Source of the DNA: Sphingomonas sp. QA11
GTDB lineage: Bacteria; Pseudomonadota; Alphaproteobacteria; Sphingomonadales; Sphingomonadaceae
NCBI RefSeq assembly: GCF_028473665.1
Contig: NZ_CP098774.1
Coordinates: forward strand, 558,001-622,000
DNA: 64,000 nt
Direction of reading: 5' to 3'
In this document: in pieces, positions 36,862 through 45,642 of the stretch
Layout: every line of letters begins with the position of its first letter
Numbering within the stretch: position 1 is the first letter of the stretch
Translations under genes and position numbers: made by a program
The notes under the pieces: model-generated
The model's input: only the letters and a program-made list of their open reading frames with translations
What the model was told of the DNA's origin: nothing
Database searches by the model: none

Positions 36862-38637
36862 ATGTACAGGTCCAGCGGCAATTTCGAGGCTTTTGCCCGG
36901 CCTCTCAAGCCGGAGGGTATCGACGGCCGCCGGGCCTTTTTCGTGGGGTCCGGTCTGGCATCGCTTGCGGGCGCGGCCTTCCTGGTCCGGGACGCGCAGA
37001 TGCCGGGCAGCGCGATCACGATCTTCGAGGAACTCCCCCTGCCAGGCGGCAGCATGGACGGTATTCTCGACGAGCATAAAGGGTTCATCATTCGCGGCGG
37101 ACGCGAGATGGAGGCGCATTTCGAAACCCTGTGGGATCTGTTCCGCTCGATCCCGTCGCTTCAGACGCCTGACGCCTCGGTGCTTGACGAGATGTACTGG
37201 CTGCACAAGAGCGACCCGTCGACCAACCCGTGCCGCGCGATCCAGAAGCGCGGTGAACCGATCGACCAGCTGCCTGACCTGACTCTAACGCCCAAGGCGG
37301 TGGAGGAACTGATCGGGCTTGCCATGATGCGGGAGCAGGACCTCGACGACAAGCGCATCGACGAGGTCTTCACCGGCGAATTCTTCGCCTCCAACTTCTG
37401 GCTCTATTGGGCAACGATGTTCGCGTTCGAGCCCTGGGCGAGCGCGCTCGAAATGCGGCGCTACATCCTGCGCTTCGTCCATCACGTATCGACACTCGCT
37501 GATCTCAGCTCGCTACGCTTCACCCATTACAACCAGTATGAATCGCTGATCCTGCCGCTGGTCGCGTATTTGAAGGACCATGGCGTGACCTTCCAGTACG
37601 GCACCCAGGTCGACGATATCCTGGTCACCAGCGCGGGCGGCGAAAAGGTCGCGACGGCGATCAACCTCACGGTCGATGGCGAGGCCGGAAAGATCAAGCT
37701 GGCGCCTGCCGACCTGGTGTTCGTCACCAACGGTTCGATCACCGAAAGCTCGACCTATGGCAACAATGATACGCCCGCGCCCGTCGTCACCGATCGCGGG
37801 GGCGCCTGGTCGCTATGGAAGAAACTGGCCGCGCGGGATCCTGCATTTGGCCGTCCGGAGAAGTTCTGCGAAAACATCCCCGAGGCGAACTGGACGATCT
37901 CAGCGACGGTCACGCTGACCGACGACCGCATCGTCCCCTATATAGAACGGATCACCGGGCGCGATCCACGCTCGGGCCGGATCGTGACCGGTGGCCCTTG
38001 CAACATCAAGGATTCAAGCTGGCTCTACGGGTTTTCGATGAGCAGGCAGCCGCATTTCGCGGCGCAGGACCCGAAAAAGGATCTTGTCGTGTGGCTGTAC
38101 GGCCTGTTTTCCGACAAGCCCGGCGACTACGTCAAAAAGCCGATCCGCCAATGCACCGGCACGGAACTGTGCGCTGAATGGCTCTACCATCTCGGCGTGC
38201 CGGAGGAGCAGATCGACGATCTCGCGCGCAACGCGGCGCGCACGATCCCCTGCAACATGCCCTATATCACGTCCTATTTCATGCCGCGCGCTGTCGGAGA
38301 CCGGCCGCTGGTGGTGCCGGAGACATCGAGAAACCTGGCATTCATCGGCAACTTTGCCGAGACCGAGCGCGACACCGTGTTCACCACCGAATATTCGGTG
38401 CGCACCGCGATGGAGGCGGTCTACACTCTGGTGGGCGTCGATCGCGGTGTGCCGGAAGTGTTCGCCTCGTCGTTCGATGTTCGCGTGCTGCTGGACGCTC
38501 TTTATTACCTGAACGATCGCAGGCCACTCGACGAGCTGAAGCTGCCGTTCGTCGCGCGCATGATCGAAAAGGTCGCGCTTGCGAAGGTCAAGGGTAGTTA
38601 TGTCGAGGAGCTCCTCGAGAATGCGAAACTGATCTGA
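36862..38637 (+). CDS. ohyA: Oleate hydratase (FAD-dependent fatty-acid hydratase)
   Basis: A 591-residue enzyme adding water to the cis-9 double bond of oleate and similar unsaturated fatty acids to give 10-hydroxy acids. The FAD-binding start is VGSGLASLAGAAFLVRD (about residues 27-43), followed by EELPLPGGSMDG and the RGGREMEAHFE motif, all hallmarks of the family. Later blocks are ESLILPLVAYLKDHGV, FVTNGSITESSTYG and the C-terminal FTTEYSVRTAMEAVY. The length is normal. The ATG at 36862 is preceded by GAAGGGG, which decides the start over the upstream frame. It is probably monocistronic. The role may be detoxification of host or environmental fatty acids or production of hydroxy fatty acids. 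Confidence 0.95.
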   Translation: MYRSSGNFEAFARPLKPEGIDGRRAFFVGSGLASLAGAAFLVRDAQMPGSAITIFEELPLPGGSMDGILDEHKGFIIRGGREMEAHFETLWDLFRSIPSLQTPDASVLDEMYWLHKSDPSTNPCRAIQKRGEPIDQLPDLTLTPKAVEELIGLAMMREQDLDDKRIDEVFTGEFFASNFWLYWATMFAFEPWASALEMRRYILRFVHHVSTLADLSSLRFTHYNQYESLILPLVAYLKDHGVTFQYGTQVDDILVTSAGGEKVATAINLTVDGEAGKIKLAPADLVFVTNGSITESSTYGNNDTPAPVVTDRGGAWSLWKKLAARDPAFGRPEKFCENIPEANWTISATVTLTDDRIVPYIERITGRDPRSGRIVTGGPCNIKDSSWLYGFSMSRQPHFAAQDPKKDLVVWLYGLFSDKPGDYVKKPIRQCTGTELCAEWLYHLGVPEEQIDDLARNAARTIPCNMPYITSYFMPRAVGDRPLVVPETSRNLAFIGNFAETERDTVFTTEYSVRTAMEAVYTLVGVDRGVPEVFASSFDVRVLLDALYYLNDRRPLDELKLPFVARMIEKVALAKVKGSYVEELLENAKLI

Positions 38638-38820
38638 AAGGCTGAGGGCGACTGGAGAGCAGAAGCCAGAACGAGATTCTCCGGCTGGCCCGGGGCCGCA
38701 ACTTTCGAGCGCGGAGGCGGGAACTCGCGATGCCGCTGGCCATGATCTGGCCGCACGAACCCTTATATGATGGACATATTGCTTCGCTACCGGAGCAGTT
38801 GTTGAGGTGGTGATTGCGCT

Positions 38821-39570
38821 GTGCCCCTACGGTCGGTGAACATTGGAAGCGAGGTCAACCTTCGCCTGGCCGAGGAGCTTGCTGCGCAGGGCTTCCTTCG
38901 TCCGGCGCCCGGAACGATCGACTGGTTACCGACGCCTGCCTTGGATTCGAGCTGGAAGAGCTTCGCGGAATCGTGGGATCGGCTCGGCCTCGATCGATAC
39001 ATGGCCGATGGCGGTCGCTATCGCCGACGCCGTCACGCTGCATTGGCGATCACCCCGGACTCGATCACGCGAAAGCCGCACCAGCCTCATTTCCAGAGCC
39101 GTGACTATAATCAGCTGAATGGGGACGTTCAGCGCTGGTTCGAGTCGATGGAGGACGCCATCCCCGACAGCCAGATGATGCGGCGCTTGCTCCGTGGTGC
39201 CACCCTCTGCTTCGAGGGAGCTGGTGAAAGCTCCCTCGTCACTCAATGGCATGTCGAGCTGCATCAGTTCCGGATCGAGGCCACGGCGCAGAAGCCGGGT
39301 CGCCCGACCCCTGAGGGAATGCATCGCGACGGGGTCGATTGGGTGCTGGTGATGCTGATCGATCGGGTGAACGCCGGTGAAGGGGTGACCGAGATCCAGA
39401 TTGCCGGCCGGCCGGAGATCGACCGCTTCACCCTGGCAGCGCCGGGTGACACCGTGCTTCTGGACGACCATCGGGTGATGCATGGTGTGACTCCGATCCG
39501 GCCATTCGATACGGACATGCCGGCCTATCGCGATGTTTTCGTCGCGACATGGAAGGCGGAATTCGGCTGA
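38821..39570 (+). CDS. 2OG-Fe(II) dioxygenase family protein (amino-acid hydroxylase-like)
   Basis: A 249-residue protein of the 2OG-Fe dioxygenase type found in bacterial free-amino-acid hydroxylases. The iron ligands are HRDGVD (H-x-D, about residue 163) and the distal His in DDHRVMHGVTPI (about residue 221); the 2OG-binding Arg is likely in AYRDVFVATW. QPHFQSRDYNQLNGDVQRWF is a typical N-terminal block. The start is a GTG at 38821 with GAGGTGG about 12 bases upstream; the GTG at 38836 is an alternative. The substrate is not deducible. The 183 bases before it hold no supported gene. Confidence 0.82.
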   Translation: MPLRSVNIGSEVNLRLAEELAAQGFLRPAPGTIDWLPTPALDSSWKSFAESWDRLGLDRYMADGGRYRRRRHAALAITPDSITRKPHQPHFQSRDYNQLNGDVQRWFESMEDAIPDSQMMRRLLRGATLCFEGAGESSLVTQWHVELHQFRIEATAQKPGRPTPEGMHRDGVDWVLVMLIDRVNAGEGVTEIQIAGRPEIDRFTLAAPGDTVLLDDHRVMHGVTPIRPFDTDMPAYRDVFVATWKAEFG

Positions 39571-39668
39571 GATCTTTTTTGCGATGAGCGAGGTGTGGGA
39601 TCGGGCGGCCCAAGGTGGCCGTTCGGCCACGCCACCGCGCAAATGCGACCGCAGCCGACCGCGTTTCC

Positions 39669-40457
39669 TCAATCGGGCGGCCGCTGGCCTCGATCAAAAT
39701 ATCCGGTTGGGGACACGCCCAGCGTCCTGCGGAACATCGCGGCGAAGGCGCTTGGGCTGTCATACCCATGCTCCATCGCGACCTCCAGCACCGACACGCC
39801 GGCGGCGAGCCGGGGCAGGCTTAGCAGCAGCCGCATTCGCCGCAACCATTCGCCGAAGCTCATGCCGAGTTCGCGATGGAACATCCGTGCCAGCGTCCGA
39901 CCGCTGACATGGATGTCTGCGCCGAGACGCTCCAATGTCGCGGGCCCGGCCGGATTGGCGATGAGCCGAGCACAGAGGCGCGCAAGGCGCGGGTCGCGTG
40001 GCATCGGGACGTGCAGGTACAAGCGTGGAGCCGCCTCGATCTCATCGAGGATCAGCTCCATGATCCGGGCGTCGCGCCCGCCCGTCGCATAATCGAGCGG
40101 GATAGACGTTGCCGCCACGATTGCCTCGCGTAGGAACGGCGACACCTCCAACACCTCGCAACATTGCGGCAGGCCGGCGCGGGCGTCGTCGTGCACGAAC
40201 ACCGTCCGCATGCTGACATGGCCCGCGATCTGGATCGCATGCTCCTCGTGAGACGGCATCCACACAGCGCGGCCGGCGGGCACAACCCAGCTTCCCGCAC
40301 GGCTGGTCACGGTCATCACCCCAGACAGCGTGTGAATGAGCTGCGCGCGCGGATGAGAATGCGGCGCGACATGATCGCCGTCGGGATGGTCGCTCGCCAG
40401 CGCCGAAACCGGGCGCGGCGCGCCTTCGCAATCTTCATAGGTACGCAATCTGTCCAT
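39669..40457 (-). CDS. AraC-family transcriptional regulator with cupin sensor domain
   Basis: A 262-residue regulator. The N-terminal AraC-type cupin (HSHPRAQLIHTLSGVMTV, WVVPAGRAVWMPSHEEHAI) is followed by two C-terminal helix-turn-helix motifs (LERLGADIHVSGRTLARMF and VLEVAMEHGYDSPSAFAAMF with RRTLGVSPTGYF). The start ATG at 40455-40457 is chosen because the cupin begins there; the frame is open further upstream. The gene is divergent from the three-gene efflux operon across 84 bp, so it most likely controls that operon in response to a substrate of the pump. Confidence 0.9.
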   Translation of the reverse strand: MDRLRTYEDCEGAPRPVSALASDHPDGDHVAPHSHPRAQLIHTLSGVMTVTSRAGSWVVPAGRAVWMPSHEEHAIQIAGHVSMRTVFVHDDARAGLPQCCEVLEVSPFLREAIVAATSIPLDYATGGRDARIMELILDEIEAAPRLYLHVPMPRDPRLARLCARLIANPAGPATLERLGADIHVSGRTLARMFHRELGMSFGEWLRRMRLLLSLPRLAAGVSVLEVAMEHGYDSPSAFAAMFRRTLGVSPTGYFDRGQRPPD

Positions 40458-40541
40458 ATCGCGACGATGATTGTCATTACCGAGAGAGAAGGACAAGCGA
40501 ACGCGTCGTAATGCTCGCCGCTCCGTTAGCCAGGAAGCGCC

Positions 40542-42044
40542 GTGAGCCATCCGTTCCGCAATGTCTGTGCATCCCTTCTCGCCGCGTCCGGGCTTGCCGG
40601 ATGCGCGACGGGGCCATCCCGGCCGCCACGCCCTACGATAACCGCGCCAGCGGTGCTGGCAGACGATGGCGCGACGAACCCCGACGCGCCGGCCTCGCAA
40701 TGGTGGAAACTGTTCGATGAGCCGTCGCTCGACGCACTGGTCGAGGAGGCGCTGGCCAATAATCGCGATTTGCGGGTCGCCGCGGCGCGCCTGCTGCAAG
40801 CTCGCGCAAGCCTGAGCGAAACACGCGGGGCGCGGACGCCGACGACCGGCGTATCGGCCGACGCCGGCGCGGGTAGCACGCTGGAGGATCAGATTGCCGC
40901 CGTGGCCACGAGCGACGACCAAATCCGGTCGGGTTCGCGCTTTGGGCTGGGCATCGGCGTCGCATGGGAGGTCGACCTGTTCGGGCGGCTCCGCGCCACG
41001 ATCAGCGCGGCCTCAGCCGATGCGCGCGCGGCGGCGGCGATGCAGGACGGTGTTCGGGTCGCGATCGCGGCGGGCGTGACCGAGGGCTGGGTGACGGCAT
41101 GCGGCTTCGCCCATCAGGCCGATATCGCTCGCCGATCGCTCGCCGTAGCGCGGGAGGACCGGGAGCTTGCCGAGCGGATGCGCGCGGCGGGCATCGGCAC
41201 GCCCGCCGATGTGCTGCAGGCGGAGGCGCTGGTCGCCCAGGCAGAGGCCGCGCTTCCTCCCCTGGAAGAATCGCGTCACCGTGCATTGACCGATCTCGCG
41301 GTCCTCACCGGCCATATTCCGACTGAGATGCCCGTCGCGGCGGCCGAATGCCGCGCGCCACCCAAACTGGCGATCGTCATCCCGGTCGGCGACGGTGCCG
41401 CGCTCCTGCGTCGTCGCCCCGATCTGCGCGCCGCCGAACAGGCATTGACCGCCAGCACCGCGCGGATCGGCATCGCGGTCGGCGATCTTTATCCGCGCCT
41501 GTCGCTGGGCGGCACGGCGGCCGCATCCTCTCCTTCGATCGACGGTCTCGGTGCCCGGCAGAATTTCGTATGGCGAGCCGGACCGCTGCTATCGTGGAGC
41601 TTTCCGAACCTCAGCGCAGCCCGTGCGCGGATCCGTCGGGCGCGGGCGGGCGAAGCGGCGGCGCTGGCCGCTTTCGACTCGGCGATCCTGCGCGCGCTCA
41701 AGGAGGTGAACCAGGCTGCGGCAGGCTATGCGAGCCTTCTCAGCCGCAGCGAGCAGCTACGCGTCGCCGCCGATCGCATGTCGCGCGCTGCCGCGCTTGT
41801 CCGCGCCCGGCGGAAGGCGGGAGATGCCACGGCATTCGAGGTGCTCGATGCCGATCGATCGGAAACGGCCGCGCAGGCCGGGCTCGCCGATGCCGAGACC
41901 CGAGTCGCGGCCGCGCAGGTCGTGTTGTTCAAGACGCTGGGCGGCGGCTGGGAACAGGCCCCCGCCGTTACGCTGCCGCGTCCCCAAAGATCCAGCGCCG
42001 CCACGGCGGTGCCTTTTCCCGAGTATTCCCGTCATGACCGCTGA
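40542..42044 (+). CDS. NodT-family outer-membrane efflux lipoprotein
   Basis: A 500-residue TolC-like outer-membrane channel of a tripartite pump. The lipoprotein signal (LLAASGLAGC, lipobox LAGC) is followed by two OEP repeats of long coiled coils: SQWWKLFDEPSLDALVEEAL, NNRDLRVAAARLLQARASL and later RRRPDLRAAEQALTASTARIG and LYPRLSLGG. The GTG at 40542 is the first start giving a proper signal. The next gene starts inside its last codons (11-bp overlap), so channel, adaptor and pump are coupled. Confidence 0.93.
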   Translation: MSHPFRNVCASLLAASGLAGCATGPSRPPRPTITAPAVLADDGATNPDAPASQWWKLFDEPSLDALVEEALANNRDLRVAAARLLQARASLSETRGARTPTTGVSADAGAGSTLEDQIAAVATSDDQIRSGSRFGLGIGVAWEVDLFGRLRATISAASADARAAAAMQDGVRVAIAAGVTEGWVTACGFAHQADIARRSLAVAREDRELAERMRAAGIGTPADVLQAEALVAQAEAALPPLEESRHRALTDLAVLTGHIPTEMPVAAAECRAPPKLAIVIPVGDGAALLRRRPDLRAAEQALTASTARIGIAVGDLYPRLSLGGTAAASSPSIDGLGARQNFVWRAGPLLSWSFPNLSAARARIRRARAGEAAALAAFDSAILRALKEVNQAAAGYASLLSRSEQLRVAADRMSRAAALVRARRKAGDATAFEVLDADRSETAAQAGLADAETRVAAAQVVLFKTLGGGWEQAPAVTLPRPQRSSAATAVPFPEYSRHDR

Positions 42045-43152
42045 CCTTGCTTCCGACACTCAGGCCCCCGGCGCTGCCCGACCATCGCGACGTCCCATGC
42101 TGGTCGCGGCCGGCGCGCTGGCGCTGCTTGCCGTCATCGGGTTCGCGCTTCATTGGTGGAGCGTTGGCCGCTTCCTGATCGAGACCGATAATGCCTATGT
42201 GCGCGCTGACGTCGTCGCGATCGCGCCGCGCGTCGCGGGCAATATCGTCTCTGTTGCGGTCGCCGACAATCAGCGGGTACGCGCGGGCGACATTCTCGCG
42301 CGGATCGATGATCGCGACTACCGCATCAGGGTTACTGAAGCGGAAGGCGCCGTGGCGGCAGCACGGGCGGATATATCCGCCGCGGCGGCGCGGATCGCCA
42401 ATCTCGACGCGCGATCGACACAGCAGCGCAGCGCGATCGCACAGGATGTCGCGGCGGTCTCCGCACGGGTGGCTGACGCTCACCTCGCCGCGCTCGCCTA
42501 TCGCCGCCAGTCCGATCTCGCCCGCCAACAGATCACGAGCACCCGGATGCTCGAAACCGCCGAGGCCGATGCCGGCCGTACGGGCGCTGGCCTGGCCGAA
42601 GCACGCGCAAAGCTCGCCACGTCGCGCGATGCCCTGCCGGTGCTGGCAACCGAACGGCACGCCGCCGCCGCTGATCTGGACAAGGCGAAAGCCGCGCTGC
42701 GCCGGTCGGAAGCAGTGCTCGATGCCGCTCGGCTCGATCTCGATCGCACGGTGATCCGCGCGCCGGTCGCCGGGCTGGTCGGGCAACGCGTCGTGCGCGC
42801 CGGCCAATATGCCGAGGTGGGAACGCCGCTGATGGCCCTGGTGCCGGGGACGGCATTTGTCGTCGCCAATTACAAGGAAACCCAGATCGCGCGAGTCCGC
42901 CCCGGCCAGCCGGTACGGATCATGGTCGATGCGTTCGGCGGCGCTGCGCTCAACGGTCATGTCGACAGTTTCGCGCCCGCCTCCGGTGCGCAATTCTCGC
43001 TGTTACCGCCTGACAACGCCACCGGCAATTTCACCAAGATCGTACAGCGCATGCCTTTGCGCATCTGTATCGACGCGGGCCAGCCGCAAGCTGGCGGGTT
43101 GCGCCCCGGCATGTCGGTGGAGACCATCGTCGACACGCGCGGCAACCGCTAA
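42034..43152 (+). CDS. EmrA/HlyD-type membrane-fusion protein
   Basis: A 372-residue periplasmic adaptor. One N-terminal membrane helix (about 22-41: MLVAAGALALLAVIGFAL) is followed by the biotinyl-lipoyl half-motif ETDNAYVRADVVAIAPRVAG, a long alpha-helical hairpin, and the second half RTVIRAPVAGLVGQRVVRAG; the C-terminus has NFTKIVQRMPLRI, typical of EmrA. The ATG at 42034 overlaps the channel gene by 11 bp, and the TAA overlaps the transporter ATG (TAATG). It links the MFS pump to the outer-membrane channel. Confidence 0.94.
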   Translation: MTADLASDTQAPGAARPSRRPMLVAAGALALLAVIGFALHWWSVGRFLIETDNAYVRADVVAIAPRVAGNIVSVAVADNQRVRAGDILARIDDRDYRIRVTEAEGAVAAARADISAAAARIANLDARSTQQRSAIAQDVAAVSARVADAHLAALAYRRQSDLARQQITSTRMLETAEADAGRTGAGLAEARAKLATSRDALPVLATERHAAAADLDKAKAALRRSEAVLDAARLDLDRTVIRAPVAGLVGQRVVRAGQYAEVGTPLMALVPGTAFVVANYKETQIARVRPGQPVRIMVDAFGGAALNGHVDSFAPASGAQFSLLPPDNATGNFTKIVQRMPLRICIDAGQPQAGGLRPGMSVETIVDTRGNR

Positions 43153-44732
43153 TGGCGACGCAGGCGCAAGTGGCCGCGAACCCCGATCATGTGTCACTCC
43201 GCGCCTGGGTCGCGGTGCTGGGGGGCGTCGTCGGATGCTTCATGGCGGGCATGAACGTCCATGTCACCAATGCCTCGTTGCCTGATGTCCGCGGATCGCT
43301 CGGCGCGTCGTTCGAGGAGGGATCATGGATCACCACCGCCTATCTGGTCGCGGAGATCATCGTCATCCCGATGACCGGCTGGCTGGTGTCGGTTTTTTCG
43401 ACGCGGCGCGTGCTGATGGTCGGGACCGGCGGCTTCGTCCTGTTCTCAATCGCCTGTTCGCTTGCCCCCGATATCAACACGATGATCGTCGCCCGCGCGC
43501 TGCAAGGAGCGTTCGGGGGCGTACTGATTCCCTTGTCGTTCCAGATCATCGTCACCGAATTGCCCCCGTCCAGGCATCCGTTCGGGATGGCCTTGTTCGC
43601 GGTCGCCAACAATGTCGCGCAGGCGGCCGGGCCCTCGCTCGGCGGCTGGCTGACCGATGCCTATAGCTGGCGCTGGATATTCTATCTTCAGGTCCCGCCC
43701 GGCCTGCTGTTGCTCGCGGCGATCGGCTGGGCCACGCCGCGCAGCCCCCTGTCGCTCAGGAAGCTGCGTAGTGGCGACTGGAGCGGGATCGTCGCCATGG
43801 CGGTTGGTCTCTCCTCCTTGCAGATCGTGCTGGAGGAGGGCGGGCGCAAGGACTGGTTCGCCTCCTCCTACATCGTCGTCATGACGGCGATCGCCGCGCT
43901 GTTCCTCATCGCCTTCGTCATCATCCAGCTGCGCCGGCGGAACCCGCTGATCAACCTGCGTCTCCTCGGCCGTTACAATTTCGGGCTGGCCAGCCTGATG
44001 CAATTCACCTTCGGCGCGATCGTGTTCGGAGTGGTCTTTCTGGTGCCCAATTATTTCGCGGAGGCACATGGCTACAATGCGGCGCAGATCGGCCTGACGA
44101 TGATCCCCTATGGCCTGATCCAGCTCGTCATGTCCTTCGCCACACCCCGGCTGATGAAATGGACGAGCGTGCAGACGATCATCATCCTCGGTTTCGTCGT
44201 CATGGCGGCAGGGTGCCTGATGAACATCCATCTCGACGGGGATGCCGCGGCAAACGTGATCGTGCCGTCGCTGGTGGTGCGCGGGATTGGCCAGTCGTTC
44301 ATCGTCGTTGCGCTGGGTGTGATGGCGGTCGACGGACTGGAGAAGTCGGAGATAGGCTCGGCTTCAGGGCTGTTCTCCACGGTCCGCAATATCGGCGGCG
44401 CGATCGGCATCGCGGCGGCCGGGCAGTTCGTGGTCGAGCGCGAGAAGCTTCACGCGGCGCGGATCGGCGAAGCGGTCAGCCCTTATTCGCCCGAGTTCCA
44501 TGAGCGCATGATCGGCATGGTGCGCGCCTTCGCGCACCAGCAGATTGACCGCGTATCAGCGTTTCACGGGCTCCAGGTGGCTGGATTGCGGCAACAGGCA
44601 TTGGCGCTGATGAACCGGATCGTTCATCACGATGCGCTGCTGCTCGCCTATAGCGACGCTTTCCTGATTGCCGGTTCGGCCATGCTGGCGTGTGCTTGTG
44701 GCGGCGCCTTCCTCAAACGAAGACGACGCTAA
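43152..44732 (+). CDS. DHA2-family (EmrB-like) 14-helix MFS drug exporter
   Basis: A 526-residue inner-membrane proton antiporter. Visible family marks are NASLPDVRGSLGASFEEGSW and ITTAYLVAEIIVIPMTGWL in helices 1-2, ARALQGAFGGVLIPLSFQI, and the antiporter motif GPSLGGWLTDAYSWRWIFY. The length and hydrophobic pattern fit 14 helices. It pairs with the adaptor and channel upstream for one-step export of hydrophobic compounds across both membranes. Regulation is probably by the divergent AraC protein and formerly by the TetR remnant downstream. Confidence 0.94.
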   Translation: MATQAQVAANPDHVSLRAWVAVLGGVVGCFMAGMNVHVTNASLPDVRGSLGASFEEGSWITTAYLVAEIIVIPMTGWLVSVFSTRRVLMVGTGGFVLFSIACSLAPDINTMIVARALQGAFGGVLIPLSFQIIVTELPPSRHPFGMALFAVANNVAQAAGPSLGGWLTDAYSWRWIFYLQVPPGLLLLAAIGWATPRSPLSLRKLRSGDWSGIVAMAVGLSSLQIVLEEGGRKDWFASSYIVVMTAIAALFLIAFVIIQLRRRNPLINLRLLGRYNFGLASLMQFTFGAIVFGVVFLVPNYFAEAHGYNAAQIGLTMIPYGLIQLVMSFATPRLMKWTSVQTIIILGFVVMAAGCLMNIHLDGDAAANVIVPSLVVRGIGQSFIVVALGVMAVDGLEKSEIGSASGLFSTVRNIGGAIGIAAAGQFVVEREKLHAARIGEAVSPYSPEFHERMIGMVRAFAHQQIDRVSAFHGLQVAGLRQQALALMNRIVHHDALLLAYSDAFLIAGSAMLACACGGAFLKRRRR

Positions 44733-44810
44733 GAAGGTGGACACCTGGCCGTCTCGGCGTGTGAAACCGTGTGCGCCTTCAGCCCGTCATCAACCTGACG
44801 AACATCAGTT

Positions 44811-45278
44811 TCAGCGCGGCTCGAGTCCCGTTATCAGCATGGCCCAGTTGTTTTGGAATTCCTGTTCTTGCAGCGCTACATTCGCCTCGTCACCGGTCAC
44901 TGACATCGCGCGCATGACCCGGCCGATGATGACGGCGTCGAACAGCAATCGCAGAATCTTGGCGGGATCGGCCGGGAGCAGCAGGCCATCGACCTGCGCT
45001 TCGGAAATGAGCTCGATCAGACTGTCAGAAATCGGGCTCGGTTCCTGGGCGAGACCTTTACCCACGACCGCTGCTTCACTGAAGGCGATCCTTCTGTAGG
45101 CGATCAGCCGGGGTTCAAGATTGACGTCATAGAGCCACCGCATCGCTGCGTACAGACATTCCAGGGCGTTCCCCCGGCTGCTGATCGAGAAGTCCGCGAA
45201 GCGCTTGTTCGTATCTTCCCGTACCTGTCGGATCGCGCTGCCGAACAAGACAAGCTTGAATGGAAAGCGCCGATACAC
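44811..45278 (-). pseudogene. TetR-family regulator lacking most of its DNA-binding domain
   Basis: The readable frame (155 residues from a GTG) starts at YRRFPFKLVLFGSAIRQV, the end of a TetR helix-turn-helix, and continues through a ligand-binding domain of the AefR-like type (LIELISEAQVDGLLLPADPAKI, then AVIIGRVM). Only a few more plausible HTH residues (VGRDTV) can be read upstream before similarity ends and a TGA closes the frame. The first ~35 residues of a normal TetR are absent, so it should not bind DNA. The break point lies between this gene and tRNA-Glu, a usual site of integration scars. It may once have controlled the efflux operon. Confidence 0.65.
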
Positions 45279-45370
45279 TGTATCCCGGCCTACGCGGCGT
45301 AGCCAGGCGCATGACCGGGGGAATCATGCCATTTGTGGAGCAAAACCCATATAAGGCAATCGTTATGACC

Positions 45371-45384
45371 CGCAGAAATCTGCG
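45371..45384 (-). terminator. Short hairpin just 3' of tRNA-Glu
   Basis: CGCAGA (45371-45376) and TCTGCG (45379-45384) are perfect complements with a 2-base gap; in practice a 5-bp stem with a 4-base loop would form. It follows the tRNA 3' end by 3 bases on the minus strand. It may serve in processing or termination; no T-run follows. Confidence 0.3.
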
Positions 45385-45387
45385 TGT

Positions 45388-45463
45388 TGGTGACCCCTAC
45401 GGGAATCGAACCCGTGTTTCAGCCGTGAAAGGGCCGCGTCCTAGACCGCTAGACGAAGGGGCC
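45388..45463 (-). tRNA. tRNA-Glu (anticodon TTC), CCA encoded
   Basis: Read on the minus strand, the 76-nt gene begins GGCCCCTTCGTCTAGCGGTC. Its anticodon loop is CCTTTCACG-like with anticodon TTC, and its T-arm contains GGTTCGAATCCC. The acceptor stem 5' GGCCCCT pairs with AGGGGTC (one G-U), followed by discriminator A and an encoded CCA (complement of TGG 45388-45390). All cloverleaf arms fold as expected. Confidence 0.95.
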
Positions 45464-45642
45464 ATGTCCGGACGAACCGGGCGTGGGCGTGCCGGTTAGG
45501 GAAATGCCGGCCGCTGGTCAACCCATTGTGTGATCGAAATGACGATGACACGTCGTGCGCACCCCGTCTGGGTCTGGATGGCGGGCATCGGTAGCGCAAG
45601 AATTGGCGTGATAATGCGGCACTAAAGCCCCAGACTGAACAC

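Noticed and set aside
38652..38803. Short open frame before the 2OG-Fe dioxygenase gene
   Set aside because: There is no ATG start with a ribosome-binding site and no recognisable family; chance openness in G+C-rich DNA is sufficient.
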